DNA of 64,000 bases from Candidatus Liberibacter americanus str. Sao Paulo (GCF_000496595.1 NC_022793.1:434001-498000); one strand, 5' to 3'; positions 29,419-39,661 are shown, counted from the first letter of the stretch. Numbers and translations are program-made. The notes: a model not told the origin generated them from the letters alone.

Positions 29419-32289
29419 CTATTGACAAACTTCACATGCAGATTCGTTATCTCCACAAGTAAAAGCAGTATTTTTAGGTATATCTGAAGAAGGATTATTT
29501 TCCATAACAGGTACAGCATTTAGTTTACCATCAACTTCTTTTAATGTTGATTTTTCAACATGGGTAGCTGATCTAGAACGTAGATAATAAGTCGTCTTCA
29601 ATCCTTTAATCCAACATTGACGATAAATAAAATCAATCTTTTTACCACTCGGTTCTGCTATATATAAATTTAATGATTGAGACTGATCGATCCATTTTTG
29701 TCTTCTTGAAGCTGCTTCAATAAGCCATATTGGATCAATTTCAAAGGCAGTAGCGTGGAGTTTCTTCAAGTCTTCTGGGATAAGCTCTATATTACCGATA
29801 CTGCCATCATAATATTTTAAGTCAGAAATCATAGCTTCATCCCAAAGATCTATCTTTTTCAGATCATTTACTAGAATAGAATTTACTACTGTAAAATCTC
29901 CAGACATGTTGGATTTTACAAAAAGATTCTGATATGACGGTTCTATAGACTGTGATACGCCGCATATATTTGCAATAGTTGCAGTCGGTGCAATTGCCAT
30001 ACAATTTGAATTTCGCATTCCAACTTTCATTATTCTTTTACGAAGAGATTCCCAATCTAAGTTATAAGATCTATCCATTTCTAATTCATAACGGCATTCT
30101 TCTAATATCTTAATGGAATCAATAGGTAAGATACCCTTAGACCATAAAGATCCTTCAAAACTAGGATATTTATTACGCTCCTCTGCCAGATTAGCGGAAG
30201 CAGATATGGCCTGGTAAGAAATGAATTCCATGCTTTGATCTGCAAAAATTACAGCTTCTTCACTTGCATAAGGGATACGCATTTCTTGCAATATACTTTG
30301 GAAACCCATTAATCCAAGACCAATAGGTCGGTGTTTATAATTAGCATTCTTGGTTTTATCAATAGTATACCAGTTTAGGTCTATAACATTATCAAGCATT
30401 CGCACTGCTGTACTGATTGTTTGTTTTAGCTTATCATAGTTAAGTTTTCCTTTAGCATCTAGATGAGCGACTAGATTCAATGATCCAAGATTGCATACAG
30501 CTACTTCATCTTTTGATGTATTCAATGTAATTTCTGTACAGAGATTTGAAGAATGTACTACACCAACATGCTGTTGAGGAGATCTGATATTACAAGGATC
30601 TTTAAATGTTATCCAAGGATGTCCCGTTTCATATAGCATTGTAATCATTTTACGCCATAAGGTGACGGCAGGAATCTTGCGGAATATTTTTATTTCACCT
30701 TGTTCTGCTTTTTTTTCGTAATCTACATAGGCTTTTTCAAAAGGCAATCCATATAAACTATGTAGATTATTAACTTCATCTGGAGAAAATAATGTCCAAT
30801 TTTCATTATTTTCTACTCTTTTCATAAATAGATCTGGAACCCAGTTAGCGGTATTCATGTCATGAGTACGCCTACGGTCATCTCCGGTATTTTTTCTTAG
30901 ATCTAGAAATTCTTCGATATCAATATGCCAAGTTTCTAAATATGCACATACTGCACCTTTACGTTTTCCTCCTTGATTAACTGCGACAGCTGTGTCATTT
31001 GCAACCTTTAGAAATGGTACTAATCCTTGACTTTTGCCATTAGTACCGTGGATATGCGCTCCGAGAGCACGTACTTGTGTCCAATCGTTGCCAATGCCGC
31101 CAGAATATTTAGCAAGGAGAGCATTTTCCTTTATCGATTCAAAAATTCCATCTAAATCATCAGGAACTGTTGTAAGAAAACAGGAAGAAAGTTGTGGCCT
31201 ATTTGTCCCCGCATTAAAAAGTGTTGGGGTAGAGCACATAAAATAAAAGGAAGAAAGAAGATCGTAGAATTCTATTGCTCTTTTTTCTTTTTCAGCTTCA
31301 TTTAATGAAAGTCCCATAGCAACACGCATAAAAAACGCCTGAGGCATTTCAAAACGACATCCTTCTGTATGAAGAAAATATCGGTCATAAAGTGTTTGCA
31401 ATCCAAGATAATCAAAAAAAAGATCTCTTTCAGGGCAAATAGCGTTTGCCAACTTAACCAGATTAAATTGTTCCATGGAAGGATGTAGTAGATCAGAATT
31501 AATTCCCTTTTTTATATAATCAACGAAATAATCTTTATATATAAGTTTCATTTCATGATGGGTGGCTTTTTTAGCTATTCCGCAAACAGCTGTTAAAGCC
31601 TCACGGCGCAACTTATCTAAAAGCAATCGCGCACTTACCTTGGCGTAGTTTGGCTCTTTTTCAATAAGGACACGTGATGCCATAATAGACGCAAGTTCTA
31701 TTTCGCTTTCACTAATTCCTTCATATAAATCTTTGTAAATTGCATTTAGCACTTCTTTTGAAGAAACGTCATTTAATCCTTCACAAGCTTCTGTGACTAT
31801 AGATTCTAATCTGCTAGAATCAAACACTGAAATCGTTCCGTCGTCCATCTTTATTTTTAGATTCAGTGAAAGCGACGCATCACTATTTTCATGCATTCCT
31901 GTTCTAATATCAGACCGTTTTTTACGATATAAAACATATGCTCTTGCAATTTTTAGATGATCACTACGCATTAGTGATAATTCTACTTGATCCTGAATCG
32001 CTTCAATATGAACAATAGAATTTGAGCTATAGTGGCGTAATAGCCTTGCTACAGTTTGTTTTGTTAGATCCCTTATAATACTTTTAACGCGACTTGAAAC
32101 AGCTGCCCCTTTTCCTTCCACAGCCACAAATGCTTTCATGATTGCTAAACCGATTTTTAAAGGATCAAATGGTGTTACGGTTCCATTGCGACGAATAACC
32201 CGAAATGATGAAATTTCTGGAGGGAAAGAATCATCCAAAAACAGAGAAAAAATCTCGTTTTTAGATTTATCATCGTCATTTGAGATCAT
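29419..32289 (-). CDS. nrdA: Ribonucleotide reductase large subunit NrdA
   Basis: Catalytic R1 subunit that reduces ribonucleoside diphosphates, 956 residues. Two ATP-cone regulatory modules appear in order ([20 protein letters not shown] near 25-45 and [19 protein letters not shown] near 153-175). The catalytic barrel follows, with the redox and radical residues in [23 protein letters not shown] and [12 protein letters not shown]. The C-terminal tail ends [12 protein letters not shown], the thioredoxin-linked CxxC. Two cones occur in several class I R1 proteins, including the chlamydial type, which agrees with the NrdB form here. nrdB follows directly. Confidence 0.96.
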   Translation of the reverse strand: MISNDDDKSKNEIFSLFLDDSFPPEISSFRVIRRNGTVTPFDPLKIGLAIMKAFVAVEGKGAAVSSRVKSIIRDLTKQTVARLLRHYSSNSIVHIEAIQDQVELSLMRSDHLKIARAYVLYRKKRSDIRTGMHENSDASLSLNLKIKMDDGTISVFDSSRLESIVTEACEGLNDVSSKEVLNAIYKDLYEGISESEIELASIMASRVLIEKEPNYAKVSARLLLDKLRREALTAVCGIAKKATHHEMKLIYKDYFVDYIKKGINSDLLHPSMEQFNLVKLANAICPERDLFFDYLGLQTLYDRYFLHTEGCRFEMPQAFFMRVAMGLSLNEAEKEKRAIEFYDLLSSFYFMCSTPTLFNAGTNRPQLSSCFLTTVPDDLDGIFESIKENALLAKYSGGIGNDWTQVRALGAHIHGTNGKSQGLVPFLKVANDTAVAVNQGGKRKGAVCAYLETWHIDIEEFLDLRKNTGDDRRRTHDMNTANWVPDLFMKRVENNENWTLFSPDEVNNLHSLYGLPFEKAYVDYEKKAEQGEIKIFRKIPAVTLWRKMITMLYETGHPWITFKDPCNIRSPQQHVGVVHSSNLCTEITLNTSKDEVAVCNLGSLNLVAHLDAKGKLNYDKLKQTISTAVRMLDNVIDLNWYTIDKTKNANYKHRPIGLGLMGFQSILQEMRIPYASEEAVIFADQSMEFISYQAISASANLAEERNKYPSFEGSLWSKGILPIDSIKILEECRYELEMDRSYNLDWESLRKRIMKVGMRNSNCMAIAPTATIANICGVSQSIEPSYQNLFVKSNMSGDFTVVNSILVNDLKKIDLWDEAMISDLKYYDGSIGNIELIPEDLKKLHATAFEIDPIWLIEAASRRQKWIDQSQSLNLYIAEPSGKKIDFIYRQCWIKGLKTTYYLRSRSATHVEKSTLKEVDGKLNAVPVMENNPSSDIPKNTAFTCGDNESACEVCQ

Positions 32290-32351
32290 GCTTATTCCTC
32301 CATCTTTTATTATATTTTTATTTATTAAAATCCAAAAATAATAGGTTTAGG

Positions 32352-32894
32352 TTACTCCATGTCCTTTCTGGAATCAGAAAGTTTTTGAAAGAAACCTACC
32401 TTTTTACTTATTGGTACTTGCGTTAAATTAATAGAAGGGTGCAATTCTCTTGCTTCTTCAATGCTTATTTTTTTAATCTCAGACACTCGATCATCCTTTC
32501 CAAATGAAATTTTTAGAATCATTCGTTCAACAACTTTTTCTTTTAAAAAGTTGAGAGGTAGGAGTCGTTCTTTTTTCTGTGATACGTAGTAGAATGTTTG
32601 AGGCTCATCTTTTTGTTCAATAGAAACAAAAGATGGTCTTCCTAAAGTTTTGAAAACATGTGTACGAGATGATCCTATTGATATAAGCATGACACGTTTT
32701 TCGTCTATTAAAAGGCCGCTAGCCCTTCTGTTTCCAGATATATAATAACAACTAGACAAAAAATTTGCGCATAATATGGCGTATAGAATAATAACAATAA
32801 CAGAAGTTGATTTTAGTGATCTTAAAAAAGAAACCCAGAAATTAAAAAAATTATCTTTCACTGCTATCTTTAACCTGATTCTACTATTAATCAT
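32352..32894 (-). CDS. bamE: Outer-membrane assembly lipoprotein BamE/SmpA/OmlA family
   Basis: BamE is a small lipoprotein of the BAM complex that inserts outer-membrane proteins. The 180-residue product has a long basic N-terminus, a hydrophobic stretch and a lipobox ending FLSSC (Cys49). The SmpA/OmlA domain follows, with LISIGSSRTHVFKTLGRPSF and YYVSQKKERLLPLNFLKEK. The n-region is unusually long, and an in-frame GTG a dozen codons in is a possible start. It is divergent from the DUF177 gene. Its 5' part and upstream region are duplicated at 33008-33273. Confidence 0.85.
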   Translation of the reverse strand: MINSRIRLKIAVKDNFFNFWVSFLRSLKSTSVIVIILYAILCANFLSSCYYISGNRRASGLLIDEKRVMLISIGSSRTHVFKTLGRPSFVSIEQKDEPQTFYYVSQKKERLLPLNFLKEKVVERMILKISFGKDDRVSEIKKISIEEARELHPSINLTQVPISKKVGFFQKLSDSRKDME

Positions 32895-32966
32895 TCAATT
32901 GAATTTATGAATTCATATGCTGATAATTTGATTTATTGAATTATAATCTATAGGCGGATTATGTAG
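32708..32966. repeat. Direct duplication, copy A (bamE 5' part and promoter region)
   Basis: This stretch, which starts inside bamE and runs past its start, matches 33008-33273 base by base over about 260 bases with scattered differences and small gaps. Shared landmarks are CAGATATA, TTATCTTTCACT, TCTTTAACCTGAT, TTGAATTTATGAATT and GGCGGATTATGTAG. Copy A includes the working bamE start, so it is the original or the kept copy. Confidence 0.85.
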
Positions 32967-33007
32967 TTTCGTCAACAAAAATACTTATATATCAAGCATT
33001 CTATTGT

Positions 33008-33273
33008 TAAATCCGCTAGTCCTGTTGATATATCCCAGATATAGAAGCAACTAGATATAAAATTTAGGAACAGTATAGTGTATAAAATAATAATAAAAAC
33101 AACATAAGTTGATTTGAGGGGGCTCAAAAAAGGAACAAAGAAATTAAAAATTATCTTTCACTATTGTCTTTAACCTGATACTTTATTTTTTTATTAACTA
33201 ATAAGTTGAATTTATGAATTTATCTGATGATAACTTGATGTATTAAATTCTAATTTATAGGCGGATTATGTAG
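33008..33273. repeat. Direct duplication, copy B (decayed bamE 5' remnant)
   Basis: Second copy of the 32708-32966 segment, about 300 bases to the right and in the same orientation. The part matching bamE codons is broken and no longer reads through. The part matching the upstream region, including GGCGGATTATGTAG, now lies 53 bases before the DUF177 start at 33326. It may therefore still serve as that gene's promoter region. Confidence 0.85.
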
Positions 33274-33325
33274 GTCTAATTCTTTCTATCTAATTGCTAA
33301 TTTATGTTGCTAATAAGGAAATACT

Positions 33326-33832
33326 ATGGGGAAATCTTTAGATATAACCGAAAAATTTTCACGAATTATTAATGTTAAATCGGTTTTTTCTTCTCCAATG
33401 AAGATTAAAATAGAAGCTAATAGATTTGATTGTGAGAATTTGGCAAAACAGTGGGAAGTATCTGCAGTAGAGAGTTTGTATGCCGATATTAAGCTTTCTA
33501 AGTGGAAAAGAATTGGAGTTCGTGTTGAAGGAACTGTATATGCTAAGATTATACAGGTTTGCGTAATTACATTAGAGCCTTTAACTTCTTATATAGAAGA
33601 GTCTTTGGGATGTGTTCTTGTTCCAAATTCTTCAAAATTATTGCTTTCAAATTATAATTGTTCTGGTAAAAATGAGTTTGAGATTAAAGGGGTAGATATT
33701 ATTGGTTTTGCAGAAGATGGAACAATTGATATTGGTTTTCTTGTTTCTGATTTTGCGGCTTTAGCTATTAATCCATATCCTAAAAAAGAGGGTTCTGTAT
33801 TTTCGGATATATATAATTGTTATGATAAGTAA
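33326..33832 (+). CDS. DUF177 (YceD-type) protein
   Basis: A 168-residue member of the DUF177/YceD family, linked in E. coli to 23S rRNA accumulation and usually encoded near lipid genes. It has the N-terminal FSRIINVKSVF, then WKRIGVRVEGTVYAKIIQVC and VITLEPLTSYIEESLG, the last with the Cys and LEP pattern of the family. The C-terminal part has DIGFLVSDFAALAINPYPKK. AAGGAAATACT precedes the ATG. In rhizobia this gene sits between the bamE homologue and plsX, as here. Confidence 0.85.
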   Translation: MGKSLDITEKFSRIINVKSVFSSPMKIKIEANRFDCENLAKQWEVSAVESLYADIKLSKWKRIGVRVEGTVYAKIIQVCVITLEPLTSYIEESLGCVLVPNSSKLLLSNYNCSGKNEFEIKGVDIIGFAEDGTIDIGFLVSDFAALAINPYPKKEGSVFSDIYNCYDK

Positions 33833-33979
33833 AATTAGGATTATTTATTTCAATATCTACCAAATAGATAAAAAATGTTAAAAAATGTTAGCAATAAGTG
33901 TCTTACATGATTTAAGATGTTTAAGTGTTTATATTAAATCTGATTAAAAAATCTGATTAAAATAAGGGATATATTTGTA

Positions 33980-35056
33980 ATGCAACGAGATAATACAATT
34001 GCTCTTGATCTTATGGGTGGTGATTTAGGTACGCAGGAGCTTGTGTTGGGAGCGTCTAGATTTATTGAGAATAATCCTAATGTAAATTTTATGTTATATG
34101 GAGACGAAAAGGTTTGTTTGCCAATATTAAATTCTCATAGAAACTTACAAGAAAAGAGTATTTTTAATCACTGTGATATATCAATTGCCATGGATGAAAG
34201 ACCAGCAGATGCTTTGCGTAGAGGTCGTAATGTATCTAGTATGTGGCGTGCTATAGAAGCGGTCAAAAAAAATAAAGCAGCATCTATTGTTACAGCTGGT
34301 AATACTGGTGCTTTAATTGCTATGTCAAGGTTATGTTTGAGTAAGATCAGTGGTATTGATCGTCCATCTCTTGCTGCATTTTGGCCAACTATTCGAGGTA
34401 AATGTGTTATATTAGATGTTGGTGCTAGTATTGGAGCTGTTACTGTGGATCATATGATCCAACTTTCAATTTTAGGGGGAATGTTTGCTCGATCTGTGTT
34501 GGGCATAAAAAGGCCTTCTATAGGATTGCTCAATGTTGGAATAGAAGAAATAAAGGGTCATGATGTATTGAAAGAAACATCAAGATTGTTGCGAGATGAT
34601 AAGTTTGATTCTTTTGAATACAAAGGTTTTATTGAAGCTAATGATATATCTAATGGATTAGTTGATGTTGTTGTGACAGATGGGTTTTCTGGGAATATTG
34701 CGATTAAAGCTGCAGAAGGTGCAGCTAAACGTGTAGTAGAAGTTTTTAAGGAGGCTTTGAATAGGAATTTGTGGTCACGAATTGGTTGTTTTTTTATTAA
34801 TGGTGCTTTGCGAGATGTTAAAGAAGGATTTGATCCACGTAATTTTAATGGGGGAGTTCTTCTAGGGGTTGATGGTCTTGTAGTAAAAGGTCATGGAAGT
34901 AGTGATGCTAAGTCTATTTTTAATGTTTTAGATATTGCCATTAACATGTCTAAAAATGATTTTATAAGTATGGTAAAAGTTGATATACAGAAATTTAAGG
35001 ATAATTCACCTGATATAAGTGACAAAGATATTATCTCTGATAATGGTAATAGATGA
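33980..35056 (+). CDS. plsX: Phosphate acyltransferase PlsX
   Basis: PlsX makes acyl-phosphate from acyl-ACP; PlsY (937-1581) then uses it for phospholipid synthesis. The 358-residue protein has the start [19 protein letters not shown], then [44 protein letters not shown] and [19 protein letters not shown]. Full length. Its end overlaps fabH by 4 bases (ATGA). Confidence 0.97.
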   Translation: MQRDNTIALDLMGGDLGTQELVLGASRFIENNPNVNFMLYGDEKVCLPILNSHRNLQEKSIFNHCDISIAMDERPADALRRGRNVSSMWRAIEAVKKNKAASIVTAGNTGALIAMSRLCLSKISGIDRPSLAAFWPTIRGKCVILDVGASIGAVTVDHMIQLSILGGMFARSVLGIKRPSIGLLNVGIEEIKGHDVLKETSRLLRDDKFDSFEYKGFIEANDISNGLVDVVVTDGFSGNIAIKAAEGAAKRVVEVFKEALNRNLWSRIGCFFINGALRDVKEGFDPRNFNGGVLLGVDGLVVKGHGSSDAKSIFNVLDIAINMSKNDFISMVKVDIQKFKDNSPDISDKDIISDNGNR

Positions 35057-36027
35057 AAATGATTCGTTCTATAATAAAAGGATTTGGATCATGTCTTCCA
35101 AAGAGGGCATTTTTAAATTCAGAATTAGAAATGCTTACTGATACTTATGACGATTGGATTAAGCGTCGTGTAGGAATAAATCAGCGTTATATTGCGGGTA
35201 AAGACGAGACAACTGCTTCTCTCGGAGAGATTGCGGCTCGTGATGCTTTGTCTCATGCAAAGATGGATGTAGCTGATATTGATTTAGTTATTGTGGCTAC
35301 AACTACTCCTAATCAGACTTTTCCTTCTACAGCTGTTAATATTCAAAATCGTTTGGGAATGAATAATGGTTTTGCATTTGATATTCAGGCTGTTTGCTCT
35401 GGTTTTGTTTATGCAATGGTTACGGCGGATTCTTATATACGTTCGGGAGTTGTTCAGCGTGTTATGGTTATAGGGAGTGATACTTTTTCGCGCATAGTTG
35501 ATTGGTCTGATCGGTCCACTTGTATTTTGTTTGGTGATGGTGCAGGGGCTGTAATACTAGAATCTATGAAGGTTGAAAATGATTATGATGTTGGAATTTT
35601 GTCAACGTGTTTACGATCTGATGGTTCACATGGTGATAAGCTGTATGTTGATGGTGGACCTTCTACTTCTGGAACCGTTGGTCATGTGCGTATGAAGGGG
35701 AAAGAGGTTTTTAAATATGCGATAGAATCTGCTGTTTCATTGATTGATGATGTTTTTTCATTATCTAATCTAACAATTAAAGATATTGATTGGTTCGTAC
35801 CTCATCAGGCTAATAGTCGAATTATACATAGCATAGCAGAAAAGGTTAATATCCCTATTAGTAAGGTTATTATTACAGTGGATATGCATGGAAATACTTC
35901 TGCTGCTTCTATTCCCCTTGCTCTAGATGTTGCGGTTAAAGATGGGCGTATTAAAAAAGGTGATTGTATTTTATTGCAAGCTATGGGTGGCGGATTTACT
36001 TCAGGTGCTGTATTGATACGTTGGTAA
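35053..36027 (+). CDS. fabH: 3-Oxoacyl-[acyl-carrier-protein] synthase III FabH
   Basis: Starts fatty acid synthesis by joining acetyl-CoA to malonyl-ACP. The 324-residue protein has the full catalytic triad: Cys115 in [13 protein letters not shown], His251 in [11 protein letters not shown] and Asn281 in [15 protein letters not shown]. The C-terminus ends [13 protein letters not shown]. Translation is coupled to plsX by a 4-base overlap. Confidence 0.97.
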   Translation: MKMIRSIIKGFGSCLPKRAFLNSELEMLTDTYDDWIKRRVGINQRYIAGKDETTASLGEIAARDALSHAKMDVADIDLVIVATTTPNQTFPSTAVNIQNRLGMNNGFAFDIQAVCSGFVYAMVTADSYIRSGVVQRVMVIGSDTFSRIVDWSDRSTCILFGDGAGAVILESMKVENDYDVGILSTCLRSDGSHGDKLYVDGGPSTSGTVGHVRMKGKEVFKYAIESAVSLIDDVFSLSNLTIKDIDWFVPHQANSRIIHSIAEKVNIPISKVIITVDMHGNTSAASIPLALDVAVKDGRIKKGDCILLQAMGGGFTSGAVLIRW

Positions 36028-36111
36028 ATTGATTGTATTAATATTAATGTGTGTGTTATTTGTTTATGTTTTTAAAATTTGTATTTGTGCGAAATATATG
36101 GAAATTTTGTT

Positions 36112-36426
36112 ATGAATAAAGCTTTGACCAGAGCGGATTTGGTGAAATCTATCTCAAAAAAATTTGATATTACAATGAAAGATTCTTCTAGTTTTGTTAA
36201 TATGGTATTTGATGAGATTTGCGATTCTGCTATTCGTGGAGAAAAAGTAAAAATTTCTTCTTTTGCTACTTTTAATGTAAGGGATAAAAAAGCACGTATA
36301 GGCAGAGATCCAAAGAGCGGTCAATCATTTGAAATAACTCCTCGTAGAGTTATAACTTTTAAGGCTTCTAATGTTTTAAAAAAAAAAATTATGGATGCAT
36401 TTGATAAAGATAAACTAAGAGAGTAA
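36112..36426 (+). CDS. ihfA: Integration host factor alpha subunit
   Basis: DNA-bending protein of the HU/IHF family, about 104 residues from the ATG at 36112. The start ALTRADLVKSISKKF and the arm region IGRDPKSGQSFEITPRRVIT, followed by FKASNVLKKKIMDAF, match IhfA rather than HU. An in-frame codon at 36079 would add an unrelated tail, so the later ATG is preferred. The plsX-fabH-ihfA order is normal for Rhizobiales. A MerR-family gene that often follows is absent. Confidence 0.9.
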   Translation: MNKALTRADLVKSISKKFDITMKDSSSFVNMVFDEICDSAIRGEKVKISSFATFNVRDKKARIGRDPKSGQSFEITPRRVITFKASNVLKKKIMDAFDKDKLRE

Positions 36427-37156
36427 TGCGTGTTTTGTTAATTATCAAATAAGTAATTAATTAGTTTTTATTTATATTGTTATATGAATTTGTAAATGTT
36501 TAATAAGTATTATTTCATCTTTATAATAAGTATTATTTCATCTTTAATTGAAAAATAATATTTTATATGGTCAATTCTTTAGCATTGTCTACTTTATTAG
36601 AAAATTTGTGATAGTTTTACATTGGTATTTTCATGATTTGATTTTTCAAAAATAAAAATACATTTTTTTGATATTATTGTTACATATTTTATCGAAAATA
36701 ATCAATAAAGTTTTCCTAATTAATAGGATGTATAATATTATTTATCTTTCTTAGTAGATATTTTTTATTGTGAAATATTAACTTTTATTGAGTAACTCTA
36801 CTGATTGTTGTAACAATCATCGTTCGTTTTTTTATAAATTTATATATCAAGAAAACATACTAGTTGTATTTGTATCTGGAAATATATTTTTCCTTTGATT
36901 AATTATCGATAATATATTCTTTTAAATAGGGGATATAATAACGTTTCAACTATCTTGATAAAATTATTATTATAAAAAATATTATTGATTATTAAAAAGA
37001 CAAAAATATACTTCCAGTTGCATACAGATTTTATATTGTATCGCAATTTTAAAGAATATTTTGCAAAACATCCATACAGCAATCCTATCTTTTTAAGGCT
37101 GTTATATAATGTTGCAAATGAATACTATCTTTTATTTATAAATAATATTTTTTGGA
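36427..37156. other. Long AT-rich intergenic region
   Basis: About 730 bases between ihfA and the convergent sod gene. It holds a tandem repeat (36501-36546) and a palindrome TGATTGTTGTAACAATCA at 36802-36819 followed by a T-rich stretch, which may be a terminator for plus-strand transcription. I could not follow any decayed gene. Rhizobia usually have a MerR-type regulator here. Confidence 0.45.
36501..36546. repeat. Exact 23-bp tandem repeat, two copies
   Basis: The unit TAATAAGTATTATTTCATCT plus TTA occurs at 36501-36523 and again, without a mismatch, at 36524-36546. It lies in non-coding sequence after ihfA. Confidence 0.95.
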
Positions 37157-37777
37157 TTATGTGCTCGCTTTTTGAGATGATAAAGCTTCTTGATAGCGTT
37201 CAAGAACATAATCCCAGTTAATAAGATTAGAAACAAAACACTCTAGATAATTTCCGCGCTTATTACGGAAATCAAGATAGTAAGCATGCTCCCAAATATC
37301 AACGCAGAGTATTGGTATTGCTCCATTTATAAGTGGATTCTCAGCATTTTGGGTTTTTGATATTTCTAACTTATCATTCTTAACTGACAACCATCCCCAG
37401 CCAGAACCGAATTGTTTAGAAGCGGCTTCGATAAAATCTGACTTAAATTTTTCATAGCTTCCGAAGTTATCATTAATTACATTACTAAGGGCTTGAGGTA
37501 ATTTTTCACCTCCGCCATTTTTTTTCATACATAGCCAGAGAAGATTATGATTATAATACTGAGCTGCATTGTTAAAAAGAGATACATTAGATCCATACGA
37601 CTTTAGTATTATTTCTTCAATTGATAAATCTGACATGTCTGCATCAGATGCGAGCTTTGATGTATTTTCAGCATAAGACTTATGGTGTACGTCATGATGA
37701 TATTCAAGAGTCTCTCTCGACATATATGGGGATAGATCATCATAACCATATGGTAGATTTGGTAATTTGAAATTCAT
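37157..37777 (-). CDS. sodB: Superoxide dismutase, Fe/Mn type
   Basis: Removes superoxide; cytoplasmic, 206 residues. The start LPNLPYGYDDLSPYMSRETL and YHHDVHHKSYAENTSK (first metal His) match the family, as do AAQYYNHNLLW (second His), FGSGWGWLSV and the C-terminal DIWEHAYYLDFRNKRGNYLE (Asp and His ligands). Fe or Mn preference cannot be settled by eye; the fold is the common Fe/Mn family. It is divergent from the CDF gene. Confidence 0.95.
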   Translation of the reverse strand: MNFKLPNLPYGYDDLSPYMSRETLEYHHDVHHKSYAENTSKLASDADMSDLSIEEIILKSYGSNVSLFNNAAQYYNHNLLWLCMKKNGGGEKLPQALSNVINDNFGSYEKFKSDFIEAASKQFGSGWGWLSVKNDKLEISKTQNAENPLINGAIPILCVDIWEHAYYLDFRNKRGNYLECFVSNLINWDYVLERYQEALSSQKAST

Positions 37778-37899
37778 TTATTATTCTCCAGTTTAATCTC
37801 ATCCAATTTTAAGAACATTGAGTATACGGACGAACCAAGTTTTAAGCTGTTTTCTTCCTAATTAAATCGATCGTTTTGATAATTTGGTTTATTTTAAAT

Positions 37900-37915
37900 T
37901 TGATGATATCATCAA
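37900..37915. promoter_or_regulatory. Perfect 16-bp palindrome, possible operator
   Basis: TTGATGATATCATCAA is a perfect palindrome 33 bases before the CDF ATG and within the divergent region between it and sodB. Such a site may bind a dimeric regulator; no regulator is identified. Confidence 0.4.
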
Positions 37916-37916
37916 T

Positions 37917-37939
37917 CTATACCATAAATTATAGTATAG
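37917..37939. promoter_or_regulatory. Inverted repeat just upstream of the CDF gene
   Basis: CTATAC (37917-37922) and GTATAG (37934-37939) form an inverted repeat directly after the 16-bp palindrome and 9 bases before the CDF start. It may be part of the same control region or a leader hairpin over the ribosome binding site. Confidence 0.3.
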
Positions 37940-37948
37940 GATTAATAG

Positions 37949-38890
37949 ATGCAGGATTATAAATCAAGGTCAAATTCAGAAGAATGGTTGTTGAAACTAT
38001 CCATTATCTTCACTATATTAATTGCCTCAACTGATTTAATAGTTGGCCTTTTTTCAGGTTCTTTTACCATTGTTTTTGATGGTTTTTACTCATATCTAGA
38101 TGCGATTATTACATTTCTTTCTTTGTTTGTATCAAAGCTAATATCTAAAGATGCTTTAGAGTCAAATATCAATGGAAGAAGATATTTTCAATTCGGTTTT
38201 TGGCATTTAGAGCCTATGGTTTTAGCTTTTAATGCCTTGATGCTTACTTTTGGTATATTATATGCATTGATTAAATCTATTTTTACCATCATGTCAGAAG
38301 GTCATGATGTTATTTTTGTTCAAGCTGTAATTTATTCTATGATTGCATCGGTTTTATGTTTCGCGATGGGTATTTATGAAAACAGATGTAATTATGTAAT
38401 AAAATCTGATTTTATAGCATTGGATGCAAAGTTTTGGATTGCTTCAGGTGTTAATTTAGCAGCTGTTTTCTTTGTTTTTTTATTCGGCATGTTGTTGAAG
38501 GATAGTGATTACAATTGGATTACTCCTTATATTGATACTTTTGTATTAATCTCTACTTGTTTATTTATTTTGCCTTCAACGATACGTACAATTAAGCGAT
38601 CATTATTTGAGGTATTTCAAGTTGCGCCGCTAGATCTTGATCTAGAGGTTAGAAATGCCCTATATCCGATAGTTGATCGGCATGGATTTCTTGATGCTTA
38701 TACATACGTTACCAAGACAGGTCGTTCTCGTATTATAGAGATACATATTATCGTTCCTTTGAATTATCCTATTAAAGGCGTAGAGTCTCTTGATGCTATA
38801 AGAGAGGAAATAGGTGACGTTGTTGGCGGCATTAAAGAGGAGAGATGGCTTACTATTTCATTTACAACGCAAAAGAAATGGGCATTTTAG
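37949..38890 (+). CDS. Cation diffusion facilitator family membrane protein, atypical
   Basis: A 313-residue inner-membrane protein with six hydrophobic segments and a cytoplasmic C-terminal domain, the layout of CDF metal efflux proteins. The second helix has FDGFYSYLDA, where zinc CDFs have an HxxxD pattern; here it is Tyr47 and Asp51. The fifth helix has LDAKFWIASG, where HxxxD is again expected; here it is Phe162 and Ser166. The usual zinc transport site is therefore mostly missing and the substrate is uncertain. Two inverted repeats lie in its upstream region. It is divergent from sodB. Confidence 0.75.
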   Translation: MQDYKSRSNSEEWLLKLSIIFTILIASTDLIVGLFSGSFTIVFDGFYSYLDAIITFLSLFVSKLISKDALESNINGRRYFQFGFWHLEPMVLAFNALMLTFGILYALIKSIFTIMSEGHDVIFVQAVIYSMIASVLCFAMGIYENRCNYVIKSDFIALDAKFWIASGVNLAAVFFVFLFGMLLKDSDYNWITPYIDTFVLISTCLFILPSTIRTIKRSLFEVFQVAPLDLDLEVRNALYPIVDRHGFLDAYTYVTKTGRSRIIEIHIIVPLNYPIKGVESLDAIREEIGDVVGGIKEERWLTISFTTQKKWAF

Positions 38891-39063
38891 CATTCAAATG
38901 TATTTAATATTAAATATATATTTTATTGTAAATGTTATTGGTTTTGTTCTTTATGAATGTTATTTAGTAAAATAAATCACAGTCAATTGTTGATTTTAAA
39001 ACTTATTTTATTATATAACTTAATTAAGTTCAATTGCCGTTTTTCCTATGTATCATTTCGTTC

Positions 39064-39528
39064 TTAATCTCTTTTAGTATTTGTAGATTTAGTAAGCATA
39101 TATACGTTGACTGTTGCCGTTCCTTGTTCATTTTTATCTACTTTTGCTGGATTTTGCACTAAAATATCGTATTTTAATACATGCTCTGTCTCAAAAGAAA
39201 AATCGTGTGTTATTTTTGTTCTATTATAAGTATATGAAAGATATCGAGAAATGTTTATGTCAATTTTTTAAGATTTCTCCAATTCTTCTGAATCTTCATG
39301 AAAGTAGAATATCATCTCTTGAATATTTCACATTTCATCTCGGTATTGTTATCTTAATATATTTTTTAGACTAAAGTTGGATAAATAAGATTGGGAAGAA
39401 GCATCTAAATCTAAAGAATGTATAAGATGTGCTCATTCATGAGGGGAAAATTTAAAAGTAATAGTAATCGAAATAAGTTAAAGCAGAGCTACTGAAGCTA
39501 TGAAAATATTCGGCTTGGTCTTACCTTT
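39064..39528 (-). pseudogene. Decayed gene for an unknown membrane-anchored or secreted protein
   Basis: Read on the minus strand from 39528 to 39064, one frame runs 155 codons with no frameshift but five internal stops. The beginning reads GKTKPNIFIASVALL, a basic and hydrophobic start. The last 68 codons are open and protein-like, with KITHDFSFETEHVLKYDILV and VDKNEQGTATVNVYMLTKST. The protein family is not recognised. Its 5' end lies inside a repeat that also occurs next to tRNA-Cys. Point-mutation decay is the simplest reading. Confidence 0.6.
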
Positions 39529-39589
39529 TTAAAGGATGAGATAAATTATATAAAAATACAGTAAAATCAATATCTTATAATTATACTGG
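39501..39589. repeat. Repeat at the 3' end of tRNA-Asn (left copy)
   Basis: An imperfect 85-90-bp direct repeat of 43758-43845. Shared blocks include GGCTT, TCTTACCTTT, AAAGG, AAATTAT, ATCAAT and TAATT, ending at the CTGG next to each tRNA. Both copies adjoin the 3' end of a minus-strand tRNA and contain the likely 5' end of a decayed ORF (K-G-K-x-K-P). Confidence 0.65.
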
Positions 39590-39661
39590 CTCCCCGGGCC
39601 GGATTCGAACCGGCGACCTGTCGATTAACAGTCGAATGCTCTACCGCTGAGCTACCAGGGA
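39587..39661 (-). tRNA. tRNA-Asn (GTT)
   Basis: The minus strand folds as a cloverleaf. The acceptor is TCCCTGG with CCGGGGA, the D arm GCTC/GAGC, the anticodon loop CTGTTAA (anticodon GTT) and the T arm CCGG-TTCGAAT-CCGG. CCA is encoded at 39587-39589. The tRNA body is 39590-39661. Confidence 0.97.

Noticed and set aside
36985..37221. Plus-strand ORF of 78 codons before the sod gene
   Set aside because: It runs into the 3' end of sodB on the other strand, has no start signal and no recognisable content.
39114..39374. Plus-strand ORF of 86 codons near tRNA-Asn
   Set aside because: It lies opposite a minus-strand frame that is far more protein-like (the decayed gene at 39064-39528), has no ribosome binding site, and its product is an arbitrary mix of hydrophobic residues.
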